The notes under the pieces were generated by a model. That model was not told the DNA's origin. It was given only the letters and a program-made list of their open reading frames with translations, and ran no database searches. Position numbers and translations under genes: made by a program. 64,000 nucleotides of DNA from Hirudo medicinalis (lineage: Eukaryota > Annelida > Clitellata > Hirudinida > Hirudinidae): positions 173,674 through 237,673 of the forward strand of contig MPNW01000016.1 in assembly GCA_011800805.1 (NCBI GenBank), given 5' to 3'. Below are positions 48,446-64,000 of the stretch, in pieces (position 1 is the first letter of the stretch; every line of letters begins with the position of its first letter).

Positions 48446-51400
48446 CTACATTGCATCAAAGTTAAATCTGTGAGATTCCTGTTTCTTCTCAGCCTTGTCT
48501 TCTTTCTAAAACAATTCAGTATATTTTTAGCATACCATTAAGAATAACTTTCTAAATGATAGTTCTTACAGTTTCCTTCCAGAGAAGACCAGCAACTATG
48601 AAAACAAGTCCCACGCATGTCGACCCAAGTACAGCTGCAGTGATATATATTTGCTTTGATGGCATTACGAACAGTTGCATCGTCCACCTGCAAATGTAAT
48701 ATTTGAAATTGGTTCCGTCCTTTACTATGAGCTTGTAAAACTTACATCAAAGGATTATCCAATTTATATGGATTGACAATTAGCTGGGAGTTAGGAACAA
48801 TTTGCATCCACTTCTTTGACCTCTCTTTCTGTCATGACATGTACATATTACTACAATAATCTCGAAATGGAATTGAAAACAAATACTGAGTACCCACTTC
48901 AGCATGTCTATGGGGCAACGTGATGATGATAGTATCAACAAAGTTTGGAGTTTGTCCAAGGCCAAAGAGCACAAAAGGCATTTGGAGAGAGAAGTGAGCT
49001 GATTGCGTCAGTTGTGTGGCTGTTGACAAACAAATAGTTTCAATTCTGAGTACACTGAGCTCAACAACATAAAGATGCTTACCACTGCTTTTTAGGGCCT
49101 CTCCATTAGTTTTTACAGTCTCATAGAACACAGAAATTCCTGGTATGTTAACTCCATAGGGCTGAATTTAGTACATTTAGCTAAGTGAATGGACTGATAA
49201 AATAAATGTAACATCTTAATAAATGAGTCTTATATAGTGGTCTGCATATCTTTAAGAACAATCAGCTATGATTTTTTATGATAACTTTTGACTGAATTGT
49301 TTTTCAAACTCAAATTTGAATACTTTATTTGATAGAGAAATCTTATCAAGTTAAGAAATTTGTTTTATGATCTGATGATGCATTCCAGAAGCTTGCGACA
49401 AATCATTTTTCAAGTTCATCATATCTTTAAGCTTCTTGTAATGTAAGACAATAATGAGGGTTCCAAATTGTGATATTAATTCAAATAAAGTGTCATTATG
49501 ATATACTGTTTCTTTCCTATTATATCAATACATCGTAATTTTGTTGATGCTGCCAAGAGTTCCAGGTATTCTTTTTGCAAAAGTTTCCAGGCCTCAATTA
49601 TCTCTTCTTTCAACTCAGTAGCAGTTAAATACTATTTTCCCTTATAACATACCTACCTTCTCAGAGTCCTCAAAATGTGTTTTTATAAGATTTAAGTCTG
49701 CAGAACATGCTGCCAATACCATGACACCCATTTTTCTTCCAGGAAGGAAAAATGTATTTGTCTCCTTTTAGGTATGAATGGGGCACTGTCCTGCTGGATA
49801 TCAAAGTGAAATTTGGAAATGTTGGAGATGGTCTTGATATAATCTCTGGATGCCTGTTTTCCCTCAAAAAGGCTAATTCTGTCTGACTATGCTGAAAATC
49901 CTCCCATGACCAACACAGAACCTGTCCGAATTTTCTGTGGCAATAAACCTCTTGCTCCATCTCTAAATCATGCCAGCAATAGTGGCACACATCAGGATCA
50001 TAGATGTTAAACTTTGTTTCATCTAAAATAATTGACCTCCATAAATTCCCCATAATCAACCACATGCTTTGCCCAGTCCAGGTGATGCTATCTGTCCCTT
50101 TTCTTGGGGTATGGGAGTTTTTGACTGCATTGCTACTTCAATATTTTGCATCTTAACACAGTGCTCACTTGCGAATTTAATGATTTATGAAATTGTTCAG
50201 TTGTTCCTCTCTTTGAAGACTTTTGAATGAGATTTTGTCGATCCTTCCCCAAGAGTTTGGTGGTCTTTCCCCAGATTTTGCTTTCCATATTCCTCTGGAA
50301 GCTTCCAACAACAGTTTTAGTGCAATTGAGCTAAGAAATATCAGAAGTGGAATAATCTGCCTTCTCAAAAGCTAACATCTGACCCCTTTTTTGCTCATTC
50401 ATTCTTGCCTTCTTCCCCAAGTTCTTAGATGTCAAAGAAAACTTTTAATTTGTTTTACTTGACATACTTCTATGTAGCTAATGAAATATTAAACACTTCC
50501 TCCAATAGACCCCCAATAAATAATCAATTATGCAAAGATATGAAACCGCTCTTAAGGATATGACGAACAAATTGGTACGTCAATTTGCAATTCCTGTTAA
50601 AACATGCAACAAATTCGTTTTTAACTTTATTATAAGATTTATTACTGATATATGAATTATGTAGCCAAATTTTTTTGCACAAAATTCATATTTATGAAAG
50701 TTATGTGAGAAAATGTGGCGGCCTTAAAGATCTGACGACCACTGTAATGAGGACTTGCAAGTAGCAAGTAGCTACTAAGATGGGGAGCATTCCAATCTGT
50801 GATGCTTGCAGAATAATGTTAATGACTGAGAAACCAGTCAACATGGCCTCAGTAATATTAGAATAACTAAGCTCCTATGCTATCAGTCTAATGTAGATTT
50901 GATATGCCATAATTATTATTCTTATCATTATGACCATATTGTGCTATTTATTATTTCTCACCTTTTTGTCTGAAAGTGGAAATTTTTCTAGCAAACCACT
51001 TGTAACTGAAAATATTGAACCATTATATATCAGAATTGGATGTGAAGTCACTTTTTAATCGCTCTAATCTTTTTTTTAATCTAATTTATATAACTCCCCT
51101 ACTGGAGGGCGCTCCTTGGCATTTGTAATCATATATTCTAAGATCACTTAATGTCTTTGCTTATAAATTGCTACCTGTGATTTTTAAGAAGCAAGTGTCA
51201 GCTGCAATAATGTTTTTGAGAAGCAAGAGCCTAATCTGTGCTTTACTGTTCTTGGGGACTGATGTCAGTAAAATATCTAAAGAACCCTGGACAAAATGTT
51301 AGCAAATATTATGATTATGACAATTGAGGAATCAAGGCACACTTGTTAATGAAATCCTTAAAAGACTCTCACATCCTCCAAATAGTCATAGAAAGCAGCC

Positions 51401-53284
51401 AAATGTATGTCTCCCTGGACCTCTGGGAGCTCCTGAGCTTCCAACTTTCTCCCATATGATGAGCATCCTTTATCTGAACCACAGGGGACATTCCTCAGTA
51501 GTAGAGGAATATAATTGCTGCAAAGTCATTTTGGTACTGAGAAAGCTTCAGCATTTGGTCATAATCAAAAACCAACTCATCCTTTTTGACAATAGTCAAA
51601 ACATCTAAATAGCCATCACTATCATAATCTCCAAGTATCAAGGTCGGTGGGATTTCGAAAATAACATTTTGCTTTGCAGTGATAGAATTTGAATTGTCAA
51701 ACTTGAGTTGAGGAGGCAATTCAAAAAGAATGTGCCACTGCAAAGAATATAATTATTTCTAGGTATATGAATAACTTCAAATAATAATGAATAAGTTCAA
51801 ATTGTGAATCCTAACAGTTTTGTTGGAGTAAACTTTAATTTCTCTGCCATTAGGAACCAGGTGATCAATCAATCCATCCTGATCTGAAAAACAAAAATCC
51901 CAACAAACCAAGCCATTTTAAGAGAAGATGTTCTAGAAACAAAAGATTATATGTTGTACATAATTTACTAAAATGTAATCATGGCAATCAGTTCAAATCT
52001 GGAATTCATTATAATTCATAAATTGCTTGCAACATACTTAGATCTCCAAAGGAAGACTGTCCTACATCGAGTTTGTCATCAATTTCATAGGATGTGAATT
52101 TTGAATACTGTTAAAACATAAATAGTCTCATTTCTCTTTATCATAGAAAATACAAAGCTGTGAACTTACATAATTATCACTGAAAATATGATATCCCCCA
52201 TTTTGCATGGTCATCACCAAATCTTTAAGAATAAAGAATGGTTCAAAATTCAACATGCAACACACAAATATATCTCAAAATATTATGTGTCTAATTATCA
52301 AATAAGTTTATTTAAATGAGTTCTACCTATATTTGCAGAGGATGTAATATTGACAAATGCACTGGAATGAGGGGTTGCTAGGTGTCCTGTAGATGGGAAA
52401 GTAACTTTTTCAAAGGTTTGATTGTATGAGGATAGAAAAACGGATTGATTTCCTCCAATCTCCTGAACAAGCAAGTCGGGCAAGCCATCACCATTAAATC
52501 TGTTTAAATGAATGTTTAGACATTTTATTTACTGGACAAAAGTTACTGAATAAGAACACTCAAACCCACTCAAGCAAAATAGGTTCGTCTGTGATTTGCA
52601 CATCCAGCCGACTATGCTGAACTGATAAACAATGACAAACCTCTTAAAAATAAGCCAAGTGTGATTAATTTGAGATTACCCTAACCTAATCCTTCTGCAG
52701 ACCCCCAGTATATAACAAGCTCAGTGGTTAATGATTTATTAATGCACAAGATTTCCAGAAATCCATCACCATCAAAGTCAGTAAGTAATAATCCAGCTAT
52801 AAAGTTTGAAGTCCCAAGAGAAGTGGGATTTGTTTGAATAATTGTCTCTTTATAAAACTTTCCATCTCCATTTGAGAGCCACACGTCAACATTTTGACCT
52901 TTAAATGTATTAAGAACAAAACTAATGAAGCTTCTCCTTCAATTCAATTTTATAATAATGATTATTAGTGGTTTAATAATATGTGGTTAAGGCACTCAAA
53001 GTCAAAGCAATTTAGCATATATATTTATGAACAAAGAATCGTTTAACAATTAACATTTCTTGTAATTTTTCAAAATGCTTAAAATATATATTTATTTCGG
53101 GTTCAAATATCTTGCCTTGATTCGATATTACAAATATGTCTACTCTTTTGTCTGCATTAAAATCCCCAAAGCCTGCCAAAACACCATCTGTTTCGTTGAA
53201 TGTGTCTTTAAGCACAAACGATTGCTCAGACGAAAAAGTTATCGAGACCAGACCAAACAACGTGAACCCGAAAACTCCGATCAT
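48446..53284 (-). CDS. ITFG1: T-cell immunomodulatory protein homologue (integrin-alpha FG-GAP repeat protein)
   Basis: Starts at ATG 53284 with a signal peptide (MIGVFGFTLFGLVSITFSSE). FG-GAP calcium loops follow: GFGDFNADKRVDIFVI, LLTDFDGDGFLEILCINKS, then the 52298-52483 exon (LATPHSSAFVNITSSANIG) and LILGDYDSDGYLDVLTIVK. Next come LLRNVPCGSDKGCSSYGRKL and HLAAFYDYLEDV, then TQLTQSAHFSLQMPFVLFGL and TPNFVDTIIITLPH. The carboxyl end has NSQLIVNPYKLDNP, one transmembrane helix (ITAAVLGSTCVGLVFIVAGL) and a cytoplasmic tail finishing HRFNFDAM, nearly identical to the vertebrate ending. It is a type I membrane protein; vertebrate TIP has been linked to T-cell modulation and to RUVBL partners, and the ancestral role is unclear. 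The last exon is 48446-48505. A Tc1 element interrupts one intron. Confidence 0.93.
49235..50744 (-). mobile_element. Tc1/mariner transposon in an ITFG1 intron
   Basis: A 1,510-bp element bounded by TA dinucleotides (49233-49234 and 50745-50746). Terminal inverted repeats begin TAGTGGTCTGCATATCTTTA (left) and, reverse-complemented, CAGTGGTCGTCAGATCTTTA (right). The interior holds a broken Tc1-type transposase on the minus strand. TA duplication, CAGT-type ends and the DDE-transposase signature agree on the superfamily. The mismatched ends and broken frame show an old, inactive copy. Confidence 0.88.
49670..50368 (-). pseudogene. decayed Tc1-like transposase
   Basis: Two frame-disrupted segments. 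The upstream one (50177-50368) reads SGERPPNSWGRIDKISFKSL, as in the linker region. The downstream one (49670-50065) has WRSIILDETKFNIYDPDVCH then YCWHD, matching the conserved 'W..v.fsDE..F.l...D...y.w' block around the second catalytic aspartate. Stops separate the parts and no full DDE triad is continuous. Confidence 0.75.
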
Positions 53285-54820
53285 CCTGCGCGACCAGTTA
53301 ACTGGCTAAACAAATGAAAACATTACAAGATAACCATTTGACAGGCATCGCATTGCGTATTTAAATCGCAATAGTTTTGACATTTAAATTAAATTGTTTG
53401 TAGCTGTCTTTATTCGGTTAGGAGTATTCATAAACCGATTTGAATCAAGAAATGTTTTACATTAAAAATGAAAAATCAGGTAATCTTTATGAAGGTTTAT
53501 GTCGTTCAGTTGAATTATTGCTAGATTTATTTTTCTTTTGGAATTCCTGCTAATTTCTTTCTTTCATAATTCTCACATTTTTAACTTCCAATCTTTTGGA
53601 AGACCTTGGAAATTGCCTACTTTCATGGTATAACCTCTGACAAACCTTTTATCAATTGCACTAGTACGTTTTATATACGATTGCCGGTTTAATTGCGGCA
53701 GCAACTGACGTTCAGATCATCATGGAAAATGCTTTACATTACAAATTTGTTCATTACAAGGAGTAATTACTTTCAAAAGTGAGTTCTCTAAATTTGAATT
53801 TAATAACATGACATCTGTTATGTCAAGAACGTTACTTCTACAATTATTTAAGAATATAACATCTTCTCAGATAGCAAGGAATGGGCCTTGTATTGTTTGG
53901 CAAGAGTGTTGGAATTTTAGCGTAAAATGAGGAAGCCTCATAAGTGCGGGCCATACTTGGCGCTTCAACGATAAGACTTTGGCACCGGTCTGGCGGAGAT
54001 TAGGGCGCTAATCGACCCGCATGTGTTTTGCTATTCCGCCCAGAACTCTGGACCCTCAACTTACAATTACACAAAAAGTATATTATTATATTATTGATGG
54101 TTACATTTCCAGGTAAGTACTTATAGATCTCGTACGCTGAATAGTTAGATGCAGAATCTGATGAGCTCGCAGCTCGCTCATCCGAAAATTCTCCTGTAGT
54201 TAAAAGACTTTTTTTTGTATACCTCAAAAGTTCAAGAGTAAAAGTAGCTTCAACAGTGTGAGAATCAGGAGTGTTGCTGCCCACACCCCTCAAATGATAT
54301 TCTTGGCGAAAGGATAATGATATTGATGCTGACGTCCATTTGACCGTTACAAGTGGTAGAAGCCGACATTACTCGCTAAGCTGAACTACGTTTTGATCCA
54401 CCTAGTTCAGTCCTTTTTTTTTAAATCATCATATTCACCATTTCCAACAGCAATTTTATTGGCACAAGTGAGTGTCAACAATGAATTTGAAATTTTTTGC
54501 ATAAGTTTAACAAACTACAATATACTACTTTTGTAGACTATATCTTTATATCTTAATCGTTATTAATTTAAATAATTTGAAAAAAGATATATACGTAGAT
54601 ACAATTTAAATGAAATATATAGGATATTTATGCCCATACAATTTTTTAGTAATATTTGAAATATTTATTTCCGGTATCACATGTTACTTTAGAAATTAAA
54701 ATGTATATTTTAAAGTGCATTATCTGTTGATTATATGCATTTTTAAACTTTTGTTTGACTCCTAAATCGTCTATACTCTTGTGTGTCTTTGGCATTTTTG
54801 TATTTCAGGCTCGCAACAAG
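53285..54820. promoter_or_regulatory. ITFG1/TNPO1 divergent intergenic region
   Basis: About 1.5 kb between divergent starts. A 97-codon minus frame (54000-54293) has no recognisable content. A strong splice acceptor (TTTCAG at 54803-54808) lies 12 bases before the TNPO1 ATG, so a 5'-UTR intron or a trans-splice site is likely. Confidence 0.45.
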
Positions 54821-60366
<5,546 letters not shown>

Positions 60367-62100
60367 TACTAAGAAAAGTATGACATCCAAATACTGTTGA
60401 GACATATTGGCATCATTTCAAGTTGTTTATATTGTTGTTGACCAAACAAATACATCCAATGTTTCTATTGTCTTTGTTCACACTCTTATTGCTTGTTCAA
60501 TCAATGTGAATATTAATAGTGAGTACAATGCGTTTCAGGTTTGGGGACAGTATGGAGCATTCAGAAGTCCTTGCAATTACTCCGCTTATCCTGCTGCAAT
60601 AGTGAAATAAATATTCGGGATTTCTGTTTCTTAGGATTATAAAAGCATGAAGTTCTTGCTCCACTGAGCACCACACACATTGCCTAACTCTGAAAGTTGA
60701 GATTTCATGATCATCTTCTCATCTCTATGATTGAAGTCTTGTGGTCATAAGCGATTTTCTAAGCTTTATTTTCTTTAGTAATCTAGACTCTACTGTGGTT
60801 GGAATGCTTCACATTTTCAACCCTAATTGCTCCAAGTGGTGTAATTGTGATGAGATTCAATTGATATGTGAACTAAAGTCGTATTCTAAGTTTGGAACTA
60901 TTTCAGTAATTTGTTGGAATGTAATTATAGAACAGTTATTGAAAATTAATTTATTGTGATATTTTTTTATATTTTTACTTATTTTTACATAGGTCATATT
61001 TTAGTGCAAGAAGAAGAAAAATAACTGCTTATTGTAATTTTTTATTTGCAGTGATGTCTTGTGACCTTTTCAAGTTTAAAGATTTTTTTTATAATTATTT
61101 CCATATGTTTATGATGAGAACTCAATGATTGCTTTGTGGTGTTTGCTTTCATTTGAATTTGTCTCCTGGAATTACATCATCTTTTCTTCAATGCAACATC
61201 TTTAGTCATACCTTCCAGATATTATTGGTTGTTTGGCAGGCTAGCTGATTGGGTTTTTGAATATCTCGATACTAATGATTACGAACAACGTATTGCAATC
61301 GAGTCCTGGAATCCATGTTCTGATTAAGATGTGCAAGGGGTCGTTAAGTCTGGTTTATACGAGGATGCCGCAGTATGTGATGGTTGAGTTTAGTTGAATT
61401 GAGTGGTTCAAATTAATATTAGATATTGTTCAGAAATATTTAAAAGGTTTCACCAGAGTTTTGCTCAAGAGTTTATTCATTTTCTCCTGTTATTTCCGTA
61501 GTAATAAAATAGGAGAAGCAGGAACGGACAATGTTGGTCGAATTCATGTGGATTAACTGTCTTAAACAGGGAAGTCATTTCAGGTTTTTTTCAGGAGGCA
61601 AACCTTGGTGCAGCTTGAGATGACCCTACTTTGCTTCCAGACAAGTCTCCAAAATCGCGCTCACGAGACATCGGACTCTCAATGCATCCAATCCGCCCTA
61701 TCTCCGCCGCCATGCACCTGGCCTTCGTTCATTTTCCACCATCCAATTATGCCGACCAGTCAGCCATAAGTTTGTCTTTAGAAATCATTCGAAAAGTTTA
61801 GGTTTATTCAGTCCACACGAAAGCAAACTGTATTCCGAGCATTAATACGCAATTTTGTGCAATGAAAATCAAAGGTTTCAGACAAAATGAGGGGAAAAAG
61901 ATCTCATTGGAAGCTGCCAAGAGACTTCTAAATATATTTTACCACTCATCGAGTAAGATTTTCCCTGGCCCTCAGCCATCCCTCCAAGTTCCAATGTGAT
62001 CCAAGAACCAAATTCGTGCTTATGGTACCAAAGACGACGTTATTCTAAACAAATTAGTTTTATTTATTTGCTACACAACATAAATTACAAAAAGATATTT
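60367..62100. other. TNPO1 3' UTR and intergenic region
   Basis: An AATAAA lies at 60606-60611, about 240 bases after the TNPO1 stop. The remainder is AT-rich with no recognised gene. Two short plus-strand frames (60407-60610, 60741-60959) show no domain. Confidence 0.45.
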
Positions 62101-62149
62101 CTTGCTCACAAAAATAAACATCAGATGATATATTGTGAGAGCATCAAGT

Positions 62150-62176
62150 CAAGTCCAATTGATTGGTAATAATAAC

Positions 62177-62210
<34 letters not shown>

Positions 62211-63600
62211 GTAGTAGTAATAATAATAATAGTTAATTTACAATGCGTCATTTGCATAGCGTCAGAGGCACCAATAACGCAGTCGTGTCTTGCTAAGGCT
62301 CCCAGGTTGACAACTTGGGCAAGTGGAGTGACCATGGTGAGGCACTTCAAGATTTCCAGATGTCCCTTGGCAGATTGGCAGGCCCAAGTAGACAGCAGTG
62401 CTGAACATTTTTCCTCTGAGAAGCATGGTAACACTTTCAATTCTGACTGATACACCCATCACATGGTCACCACGTGTCAGGCCGTCAAACTCAGCCAGCA
62501 ACCGTTGAAAAACTTTGGCATTCGGGCTTCCACTCTCATCACTAAAGGAGTCGAGCTCATCCAAGAAGATGAGGCAAGGTGAGTTCTTCTGGCAACTAGA
62601 AACAGTTTACAAATGTGATTTACAGTATCTCCCTTGTACCTGTCCTTAAGTTCAGAACATCTGACAAAAATAAATTCACAAAAAGCCTCATTGGCCTTGG
62701 CCTGTGCTATCATGGTTATTCCACATCTATGAGGTCCATAAAGCACAACTCCAATCGGCATGGAAAACACGAGATTCAAAGCTTTCAGAATCAGTCGTAT
62801 GATTTCAGAGTTACCTACATCTTTCCAGGTGAATGAGGGACAGAAATTGGAATGTCACTTATGAATGTTGGCTAACTTGTTTTATGGTCTTATTGAAATC
62901 TTCTGGTCCTACCGAGTCCTCTGATACTGCCTAATCATTCTGCATATCACAATGACATCTTTGAAGTGCAAAGTGTATTGCACTTTTCACAAGATGAATG
63001 AGATCTTTGCCTGACTAGCCCGGTGTTTTTTGAGCTACTTAATTAAAATCAACTCCGAAATTTGACTGTTATTTCTCTAATACGTTCCACAGTTTCTGGG
63101 TCTTGATTACCATTTAATTTCAATACATCAATCTTTTTGTGGCAGATATTAAATTTCTCAAAAAAATGTCCAAGCAGTTTGATTCTGGTACTAAGGTTAG
63201 GAATCTTCAAATTTACTTTTTTTCCAAAAACCACGTTGGATTTCAAACCAAAAACCATGCTTTCAAGCCTGTTTGTAGTTCCAATCACAAAAAACTGAAG
63301 AACTTTGGTCCATTTCTTTAATGTGCTCCTTGAGCATGCTTGTTGCAAATTTCATTGACATCTTCTATGAGCACAAGATAAGGTTTCGCTTTTTCTGCTT
63401 CAGAAAGCAACTTCCTTATGTCGCCCTTCTTTTCTTCTGCTAAATCCTGAAAGATGTCAGAAGCTGTAGCGCAAATATTCGGACATTTTCTCTCCCGCAA
63501 TGGACTTTTCCAGAAGAGTTTTACCACAGCCCTCCGCACCACTTATCAGGAGTCCTCTAATGTAGAGTGACCTGTGTAGCGACAGCGGCATTGACGACGA
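62150..63600 (-). pseudogene. PEX6-like tandem AAA+ ATPase pseudogene (intronless, frameshifted)
   Basis: Read 3' to 5' on the plus map, it shows two AAA+ modules in shifting frames. Module 1 (~63590-63049): Walker A GAEGCGKT, a helix-rich stretch EKKGDIRKLLSEAEKAKPYL, Walker B-like VLIEDVNEI, then FFVIGTTNRLESM and LKIPNLSTRIKLL. Module 2 (~62836-62160): GVVLYGPHRCGITMIAQAKA, RCSELKDRYKGD, FLDELDSFSDESGSPN, FQRLLAEFDGLTRGDHVMGV, VYLGLP, LEILKCLTMVTPLAQVVNL, GASDAM. The DELDS box, LAEFDGL and the late NL.ALA...GA..AM block look most like PEX6, but NVL, PEX1 or VCP are possible. At least three frame changes and the lost Walker A lysine (CGKT to CGIT) in module 2 mark it as dead. No introns are evident, unlike all neighbours, suggesting a processed copy. 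Confidence 0.68.
62167..62233. repeat. (AAT)n microsatellite at the pseudogene 3' side
   Basis: About 22 AAT/AGT units. It abuts the 3' end of the minus-strand AAA+ pseudogene. The hydrophobic polyisoleucine frames it creates are artefacts. Confidence 0.92.
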
Positions 63601-63709
63601 AGACGAGTTTATTTACGACAACGGCAACAATGCTTCGACTGACAACATAACTGCTGGAATAGCAGTAGCGAGTTAGCGAGAAGATTAGGAGAGAGAAGGG
63701 AAGAATGTC

Positions 63710-63834
63710 AGAACTGTTCATTAACGTCCGTTGCATAGCTAGATGATTAGGACGGTGCTCCCGCAACGGGATTCGAATCCGTGCTGCCATCCTGAGAGGC
63801 GTACATCTTAACCATTAGACCATGCGGGAGCACA
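63710..63834 (-). mobile_element. SINE-like insertion with tRNA-derived head and 12-bp target duplication
   Basis: GGGAAGAATGTC occurs at 63698-63709 and again at 63835-63846. Between the copies is a 125-bp block whose minus-strand 5' part is a tRNA-Glu-like sequence with A and B boxes and whose 3' part is unrelated AT-rich tail. Direct repeat plus tRNA head is the hallmark of a SINE insertion. Confidence 0.7.
63758..63829 (-). tRNA. tRNA-Glu(CTC)-like sequence, probably pseudo/SINE head
   Basis: 72 nucleotides, the normal tRNA-Glu length. The acceptor stem TCCCGCA/TGCGGGA pairs perfectly over 7 bp, extended to 10 bp by flanking TGC/GCA. The D arm GTCTAATGGTTAAGAT and the T arm ACGGATTCGAATCCCGT (one mismatch) fit. 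CTC falls at positions 34-36. The anticodon stem does not pair (27-31 TACGC against 39-43 GATGG), so a functional tRNA is unlikely. The A box TGGTCTAATGG and B box GATTCGAATCC could still drive Pol III. Confidence 0.55.
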
Positions 63835-64000
63835 GGGAAGAATGTCCTGACTTAGCCAGTCTTAAATGGCCAGTCAGGACAAAGGAGGATGTCCATAAAC
63901 AAAGGATGCGCGCCTGGTAAGTCATCGCTGATAAGGTTAGGGTCAGCACATGATTATGATGGATGTGCGATCCTACACCTGAAGTCATTGGAAAATATCC

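Noticed and set aside
54000..54293. Minus-strand 97-codon ORF in the ITFG1/TNPO1 spacer
   Set aside because: No recognisable domain, no supporting splice context; could not be called as a gene.
62144..62455. Polyisoleucine ORFs on both strands
   Set aside because: The hydrophobic runs come from the AAT microsatellite; only the AAA+-like part of the minus frame is kept, in the pseudogene.
63557..63790. Minus-strand 77-codon ORF
   Set aside because: Reads through the tRNA-like SINE head; an artefact.

Overview
This is eukaryotic, animal nuclear DNA. It is AT-rich, and nearly every gene is cut into short exons by mostly 60-500 bp introns with GT/AG borders. The gene set is typical of Metazoa: a PLEKHA-type WW/PH protein, CAPS/CADPS, a SLC17 transporter, a three-CAP-Gly CLIP, CNOT10 and transportin-1. 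There are no bacterial features. Compact spacing, short introns, fast-evolving coding sequence and many small transposons suggest an invertebrate, perhaps a marine one such as a tunicate. The sequence alone does not settle the phylum.

Layout, left to right: an unidentified 174-codon ORF (-, 1279-1803); PLEKHA5/6/7-like (+, 3131-~8830); METTL25 (-, 8985-11033); TRMT11 (+, 11522-14415); an unusual acylation-motif, coiled-coil AGC kinase (-, 14741-20676) whose large intron holds transposon debris; an intronless PTB-like gene (+, 21578-22741); a SLC17/sialin-like transporter (+, 23872-27004); CNOT10 (-, 27382-~31516); CLIP4-like (+, 32321-36011); CADPS/CAPS (-, 36926-43085); a possible small membrane protein (-, ~43.7 kb); GPATCH1 (+, 44646-48301); ITFG1/TIP (-, 48446-53284) carrying a Tc1 element in an intron; TNPO1 (+, 54821-60366) carrying a hAT-type element in an intron; and a frameshifted, intronless PEX6-like AAA+ pseudogene (-, ~62.15-63.6 kb) followed by a tRNA-headed SINE-like insertion.

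The recognised genes alternate strand almost perfectly. This gives a chain of divergent, possibly shared promoters (METTL25/TRMT11, CNOT10/CLIP4, CADPS/GPATCH1, ITFG1/TNPO1) and tight convergent 3' ends (PLEKHA/METTL25, TRMT11/kinase, SLC17/CNOT10, GPATCH1/ITFG1). The genes do not form one pathway. They are mostly housekeeping (RNA methylation, deadenylation, splicing, nuclear import) with a secretory theme (CADPS, SLC17).

The features I find most novel are the divergent AGC kinase, the degenerate G-patch in GPATCH1, GC-AG introns in SLC17 and TNPO1, and several transposon insertions whose target-site duplications can be read directly. Exon borders were inferred by eye from splice consensus, reading frame and remembered family sequences. 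No search was run.
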